Of a stretch of DNA of 64,000 nucleotides, positions 59,985-64,000 are shown one piece after another (the stretch's first letter is position 1; every line of letters starts with the position of its first letter). This stretch comes from JAALLB01 sp017643495 (GTDB lineage: Bacteria; Pseudomonadota; Alphaproteobacteria; Rhizobiales; Rhizobiaceae): contig OZ244147.1 of NCBI GenBank assembly GCA_965216105.1, positions 2,976,001 to 3,040,000 on the forward strand. Reading direction: 5' to 3'. Below the pieces are notes generated by a model that saw nothing but the letters and a program-made list of their open reading frames with translations, had not been told where the DNA came from and did no database searches. The position numbers and the translations under genes are program-made.

Positions 59985-60176
59985 CTAGGCTTCGGCCTTC
60001 GCACGACGCGCATCGCGATCAATGCTCCAGTCGACACAGCGCTGTGAACAGTAGATCTCGCCGTTGTGCTCAACACGTTTGGCCTTGTCTTCCTCCGCAT
60101 TGGCGTACATCAGAATTCCGCAGTTGGGACACTTCTGATAGCTCTCGATATAATAGCCGTTGGCAGAAAATTTCAT
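59985..60176 (-). CDS. 63-residue Cys-pair (zinc-binding type) protein of the hydantoinase operon
   Basis: A tiny protein beginning MKFSANGYYIESYQKCPNCG with a second pair in GEIYCSQRCVDW, that is CxxC then CxxxC about 25 residues apart: a compact treble-clef or zinc-ribbon arrangement. The C-terminus is charged and Ala-rich. Strong ribosome site (AAGGAGG) and 3-bp distance to hyuB make it a genuine, co-expressed gene. It may be a small metal-binding subunit of the HyuA/HyuB complex, as acetone carboxylase has a small zinc subunit, but similarity is not claimed. Confidence 0.78.
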   Translation of the reverse strand: MKFSANGYYIESYQKCPNCGILMYANAEEDKAKRVEHNGEIYCSQRCVDWSIDRDARRAKAEA

Positions 60177-60179
60177 CGA

Positions 60180-61877
60180 TCAAGCCTCCTTGTAATTGTA
60201 GTATTTCGCGGCGGCTTCTTTCGAGATGTAGCCGTCTTTCACGTCACTGATGACCGCATCGGCATCCCGTTCGGCAGGATCGCCATAGCCACCGCCACCA
60301 GGCATGCGCAACTGAACCCGATCACCACGGCGAATGGAAACGTTGTTAAAGCGGCTGGTGGATGCCTTGCCATAGGCTTCCCGCATTGTTTTCCACTCGT
60401 CTTCACCATCCTTCATGACCAGTGTCGCACCGCAACCACCTTCCTGGCCACCATTGAGGCCCCAGGGGGCCAACAGGTGACGGTCGGTCATTTGAGAACA
60501 GATGATTTCATCGTTCACACAAAGCATCTGCTTGGTGTAACCAAGCCCGCCACGGTGTTTGCCTGCGCCCCCTGAATCCGTATCAAGGGCAAGACTTTCA
60601 ACAATCCACGGGAAGCGGGTTTCGTAAACTTCGACAGGGGTAATCCGGCAATTGCCGTTGATTGAATCCACTGCACTGTTGCCGTCAGCAAAAGAGCGGC
60701 CACCCCAGCCCACGGCTTCAAGGTCGTAACAGGCAAAATATTCCTTGGTGTCAGCATCCACACCACCAAACACGAAGTTACAGTGTGTACCGCCCTCGGC
60801 TGCCATGACACGGTCCGGCAAGGCCTCGGCCATTGCACCCAGAATGGTGCCAACTATGCGCGGGTGGGTTTCGGTATTGCCGCCAACTTCCGGAGCCGGA
60901 AAATCAACATTCACAAGACTTGTGGGAGGTGCCATGACCTCGATTGGCCGGAAACAGCCGGAGTTGCGCGGAATAGTCGGATCGGTCATGTGAAGAACGG
61001 CATTGTAGGCAGCCGATGTGGCTACACCCAGGGTCGCGTTGATAGGACCGGCCGCCTGGGGTGATGAACCATGGTAATCCATGATGATCGAACCGCCCTG
61101 CTTGTGGACATCAACATAAATCCGGTGATGCTTGTCACTCTCGACACCATCGCTCTCGACAAAATCCTCGTGGGAATAGATGCCGTCCGGAATGGCCTCC
61201 AGTTCAGCCCGCATGCGCTTTTCGGAATAAAGCAGAAGGTCGGCAACCGTTTCCTTCACCTTCGCCTTGCCGTATTTGGCAAAAATGCCCCGCATCTGCT
61301 TCTCACCAAGGTCAACAGCGGCGATCAAGGCTTTCAGGTCGCCATAATTCACCCGTGGAGTACGAACATTGGCGAGCAACAGCTTCCAAACCTCGACATT
61401 GTCTTCTCCACGCTTGACAATCTTGACAGGCGGGATCCGTACACCCTCGTGGAAAATCTCCGTTGCCTCGCCACAGAAACCACCCGGCGCCATGCCGCCG
61501 ACTTCCGCGATATGGCCAATGGCCACTGCGAAGCCCATGATTTCCCCTTCAACAAAAATCGGCTTGAAGAAGGTGTGTTCAGGTGTATGGAGACCGCCGC
61601 GATAGGGGTCATTGTGCAGAATGATGTCGCCCTCTTCGATTTCGTCAATCGGAATTTCCTTCAGGCACGATTGAACAAGAAGCGGCATGCCGCCGATCTG
61701 TGCGGGGCAGTAATCGGCCACGGCAATCATTTCGCCGTTCATGTCTGCCAGACCGCACGTAAAGTCCAACGCCTCGTTGAAAATCGTTGAGTAAGAGGTT
61801 TTCATCAGCGTGATCCCCATTTCCCGGCAAATGGAAACCATCGCCGAGTCGAGGATGTTCATGGTTACAAAATCCAT
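60180..61877 (-). CDS. Hydantoinase B/5-oxoprolinase beta-type subunit
   Basis: A 565-residue HyuB-family subunit. Family segments: VSICREMGITLMKTSYSTIF, LHNDPYRGGLHTPEHTFFKP, GHIAEVGGMAPGGFCG, DYHGSSPQAAGPINA and, near the end, QLRMPGGGGYGDPAERD. With HyuA it forms ATP-dependent amidohydrolases or carboxylases (N-methylhydantoinase, 5-oxoprolinase, acetone/acetophenone carboxylase). The actual substrate is not deducible. It is 11 bp behind hyuA with AGGAG before the ATG, and followed at once by the 63-residue Cys-pair gene. Confidence 0.93.
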   Translation of the reverse strand: MDFVTMNILDSAMVSICREMGITLMKTSYSTIFNEALDFTCGLADMNGEMIAVADYCPAQIGGMPLLVQSCLKEIPIDEIEEGDIILHNDPYRGGLHTPEHTFFKPIFVEGEIMGFAVAIGHIAEVGGMAPGGFCGEATEIFHEGVRIPPVKIVKRGEDNVEVWKLLLANVRTPRVNYGDLKALIAAVDLGEKQMRGIFAKYGKAKVKETVADLLLYSEKRMRAELEAIPDGIYSHEDFVESDGVESDKHHRIYVDVHKQGGSIIMDYHGSSPQAAGPINATLGVATSAAYNAVLHMTDPTIPRNSGCFRPIEVMAPPTSLVNVDFPAPEVGGNTETHPRIVGTILGAMAEALPDRVMAAEGGTHCNFVFGGVDADTKEYFACYDLEAVGWGGRSFADGNSAVDSINGNCRITPVEVYETRFPWIVESLALDTDSGGAGKHRGGLGYTKQMLCVNDEIICSQMTDRHLLAPWGLNGGQEGGCGATLVMKDGEDEWKTMREAYGKASTSRFNNVSIRRGDRVQLRMPGGGGYGDPAERDADAVISDVKDGYISKEAAAKYYNYKEA

Positions 61878-61888
61878 TGTTATGCTCC

Positions 61889-63913
61889 TTATACCGAGAT
61901 GATCAGGTTGCCGATCCGGTCGACGCTTATCGACTGGCCTGGCTGCAGAATGGTCACCGAGGCACTTTCTTCAATCAGTGCCGGGCCCTCAATCTTGTCA
62001 CCCTGACGCAGGTCTGAGCGGTCATAGACAGCCGCTTCATGCCAACTGTCCTTGAACCTGACCTGCCGTTTTGTCTTTGCTGCCAGCTTGCCGTCGGTTT
62101 TCGGAAGTTCCGGCATTTGCGGTTTGTCGCCCACTGCAACAGCGACGACCTTGAAATTCACGGTCTCAATGGTTTCACCCGGGATTGCAAAACCGTGCCG
62201 CGCATTGTGCTCTTCATGGAACTTGTCCCAGAGACCGGCAATGGTTTCCTCGTTGAATTCTTCTCCCGAGAAGGTCAGTTCCAGCTCATGGTTCTGCCCA
62301 AGGTAACGCGCTTCAATCGAGCGGGTTACTTCAATGCCGTCCGTGTAGCCCTGATCGTTCAACTCCTTCACGGCGTCGCGAACAAGATCCTTCATGGCTT
62401 CGGTAGCCCGGTCGCCATCAAAGAACTTGGATGATTGCTGAACCGTACGGTGACGGTCGACCCGGGCATCCGTCATGATGAAGCCGAATGCAGAAAACTG
62501 TCCGGGAAAGTTGGGAACAAGTCCCTGCGGAATGCCGGAAATGTCCATCAGGTCACATATGTGAACGGGACCTGCGCCACCTGATGCAACCAACGTGAAG
62601 TCGCGGGGATCAAGGCCGCGCTGCAGCAAAACCGCCCGCAAGGCACCCAGCATGTTGTTGTTGGCGATCTGGACCATGGCATAGGCGCATTCATCGACTT
62701 CCATTCCCAGTTGTTCGGCAATACGACCAACCGCTTCATGGGATGCATCGCTATCAAGCTTCATCTCGCCGCCAAGGAAGTTGTCGGGTGAGATGCGACC
62801 CAAAACAACATTGGCATCGGTTACCGTAGCATCCTGTCCGCCCCGGCCATAACAGGCCGGCCCCGGATCAGCGCTGGCGGATTGTGGCCCCATCCGCAGC
62901 ATGCCACCCTTGTCAATCCACGCAATCGAGCCACCACCGGCACCAATCGTGTTGATGTCGACCATCGGGATCTGAATCGGAATGCCCCATTCGATTTCAA
63001 AGTCGGTCGTCACCAGTTCCTTGCCGCCAACAACGGTCGAGCAGTCCGTGGAGGTACCTCCCATGTCGAAAACAACAAGGTTCTTGATACCCGTCAATTC
63101 TGACATGACACGCGTTGCCACAACCGCACCGGTCGGGCCCGACAGTGCCATTTGTACCGGTGAGTCTGCTGCATTATCCAGCGTGGCCTCACCACCGTTT
63201 GACTTGATGACACCGACTTTCTTGCCGAGGCCGGTCTCTTCAAAGCGGGCCTGCATGCGGCGGAAATTGTCAGCAACCACAGGCTTGAGATAAGCATCTG
63301 CAATTGTGGTTGATGCCCGGTCATATTCCTTCCACTTGGGAAGGACGTCATAGGAAATCGAGATCGGCATATCCGGCAATTCTTCAAGCAGAATTTCGCG
63401 AATACGGCGTTCGTGCTTCGGGTCGACATAAGAGAACAATGTACAGATCGCGACCGCCTCGATTGTGCCATCCGCCTTTATTTTGGCAGCCAGATCGCGC
63501 ACTGCACTTTCATCCAGTGGAGCATGCTCGTCACCCATTGCGGTGATGCGCCCGTCCACTTCCAGACAATTGGCACGGTCCACAAACGGGCGTGTCTTGA
63601 TCCAGGTAATGTCATAGTGCGCCTTGCGGTTTCCCCGCTGAATAAACGGAATGTCGCGAAAGCCCGTATTGGTCACATAAGCAACCTTGGCACCACGCCG
63701 GGTCAGGAGCGCATTGGTGGCAATTGTCGTACCGAGACGCGCCTTGTCCACACTCTCCAGATCATCCATTTTTTCCAAACCCTGCATCACGCCCTTGATC
63801 GGCTCTGATGGTGTGGTCAGGTTCTTCCAGTTGTCGATCTTGTTGGTTTCGGGGTCGTAGGTCACGAAATCCGTGAATGTTCCACCGATATCAATTCCTA
63901 TGGTTTTTCGCAC
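61889..63913 (-). CDS. Hydantoinase A/5-oxoprolinase alpha-type subunit
   Basis: A 674-residue HyuA-family ATPase subunit of the actin/ASKHA fold. N-terminal phosphate loop GIDIGGTFTDFVTYD, middle KSNGGEATLDNAADSPVQM and LVVFDMGGTSTDCSTVVGG, GGGSIAWIDKGGMLRMGPQS, ASADPGPACYGRGGQDATVT, and ASGGAGPVHICDL. The start is GTG 63913, fitting a good GGAGG five bases upstream. First gene of the hyuA-hyuB-small protein run. Substrate unknown; see hyuB. Confidence 0.93.
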   Translation of the reverse strand: MRKTIGIDIGGTFTDFVTYDPETNKIDNWKNLTTPSEPIKGVMQGLEKMDDLESVDKARLGTTIATNALLTRRGAKVAYVTNTGFRDIPFIQRGNRKAHYDITWIKTRPFVDRANCLEVDGRITAMGDEHAPLDESAVRDLAAKIKADGTIEAVAICTLFSYVDPKHERRIREILLEELPDMPISISYDVLPKWKEYDRASTTIADAYLKPVVADNFRRMQARFEETGLGKKVGVIKSNGGEATLDNAADSPVQMALSGPTGAVVATRVMSELTGIKNLVVFDMGGTSTDCSTVVGGKELVTTDFEIEWGIPIQIPMVDINTIGAGGGSIAWIDKGGMLRMGPQSASADPGPACYGRGGQDATVTDANVVLGRISPDNFLGGEMKLDSDASHEAVGRIAEQLGMEVDECAYAMVQIANNNMLGALRAVLLQRGLDPRDFTLVASGGAGPVHICDLMDISGIPQGLVPNFPGQFSAFGFIMTDARVDRHRTVQQSSKFFDGDRATEAMKDLVRDAVKELNDQGYTDGIEVTRSIEARYLGQNHELELTFSGEEFNEETIAGLWDKFHEEHNARHGFAIPGETIETVNFKVVAVAVGDKPQMPELPKTDGKLAAKTKRQVRFKDSWHEAAVYDRSDLRQGDKIEGPALIEESASVTILQPGQSISVDRIGNLIISV

Positions 63914-63931
63914 ATTATCCTCCGTACGTAT

Positions 63932-64000
63932 TTAAATCTGTTCTTGTTCATCATCGTCAGTGAATGCTTCGCTCAGACGCCTCCAGGAGTCGTCAATGTG
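63932..64000 (-). CDS. Possible C-terminal fragment of a further gene (cut by window edge)
   Basis: Reading the minus strand from the window edge gives an open stretch of 22 codons ending HIDDSWRRLSEAFTDDDEQ-EQI at TAA 63934-63932, 18 bp ahead of hyuA. The acidic tail looks like a normal protein end and spacing suits an operon, but 22 codons are too few to assign a family. Other frames cannot be excluded. Confidence 0.35.
   Translation of the reverse strand, partial: HIDDSWRRLSEAFTDDDEQEQI

Overview
The window is a stretch of bacterial chromosome with moderate-to-high GC by eye, densely packed with housekeeping genes. It very probably comes from an alphaproteobacterium of the Hyphomicrobiales (Rhizobiales) type. 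The grounds are the aa3 cytochrome oxidase cluster with a CoxF-type small subunit, Cox11 and SURF1; an IalB-family periplasmic protein; a DUF6101-like protein next to ubiA; the order pdxH / dnaJ-type / fabI / phosphatase / aroC / ribB / HDAC-like / xseB; polyprenyl diphosphate synthase; and split glyQ/glyS. Genus cannot be decided from the sequence alone. I see no rRNA, CRISPR array, insertion sequence or prophage.

Layout. (1) 1-6.3 kb: the end of an M16 peptidase, a RimJ-like acetyltransferase, a membrane PAS-GGDEF-EAL protein with a degenerate cyclase motif, AlgH/YqgE, a DsbD N-domain-like protein and a peroxiredoxin. (2) 6.3-15.2 kb, all minus strand: ctaC-ctaD-ctaB-coxF-ctaG-ctaE, a clear intrinsic terminator, then DUF983-SURF1-ispH-thrB-rnhA. 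Together these build cytochrome aa3 oxidase (subunits, heme O synthesis, Cu insertion, assembly) and run on into isoprenoid and threonine synthesis. (3) 15.5-26.5 kb: ialB, tldD, pdxH (minus), a surface-antigen-like lipoprotein, a CbpA-like J-protein, fabI, a histidine phosphatase, a VOC protein, aroC, ribB, an FG-GAP secreted protein, an HDAC-family deacetylase and xseB. (4) 26.6-31 kb: SCO copper chaperone, a 44-codon membrane ORF, a secreted protein, tlyA, an RlmD/TrmA-type methyltransferase and a secreted DUF1176-like protein.

(5) 31-41.5 kb: enoyl-CoA hydratase and acyl-CoA dehydrogenase (minus), divergent from tsaC and an FAD oxidase across a perfect 18-bp palindrome; a diguanylate cyclase; a VOC protein; DUF6101; ubiA; purD; ytoQ; and a small His/Arg-rich secreted protein. 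(6) 41.6-53.4 kb: glyS, moaB, ispE, a TPR protein and polyprenyl diphosphate synthase on the minus strand; DUF2007, a TrmN6-like methyltransferase, an S49 peptidase, a 59-aa membrane protein and glyQ on the plus strand; an MFS transporter on the minus strand; and tRNA-Thr(CGT). (7) 53.4-64 kb, all minus: an AT-rich orphan membrane protein beside the tRNA, then a likely accessory catabolic block of hydantoinase/oxoprolinase A and B subunits, a 63-aa Cys-pair protein, a succinate-semialdehyde-type dehydrogenase, a class III aminotransferase and a YdiJ-like FAD/Fe-S oxidase.

Most of the window is ordinary. The parts most worth a second look are the hyuA-hyuB-small zinc protein-dehydrogenase-aminotransferase-oxidase block, the AT-rich gene at the tRNA, the palindrome at 33654-33671, and the tiny membrane ORFs at 27228 and 50521.
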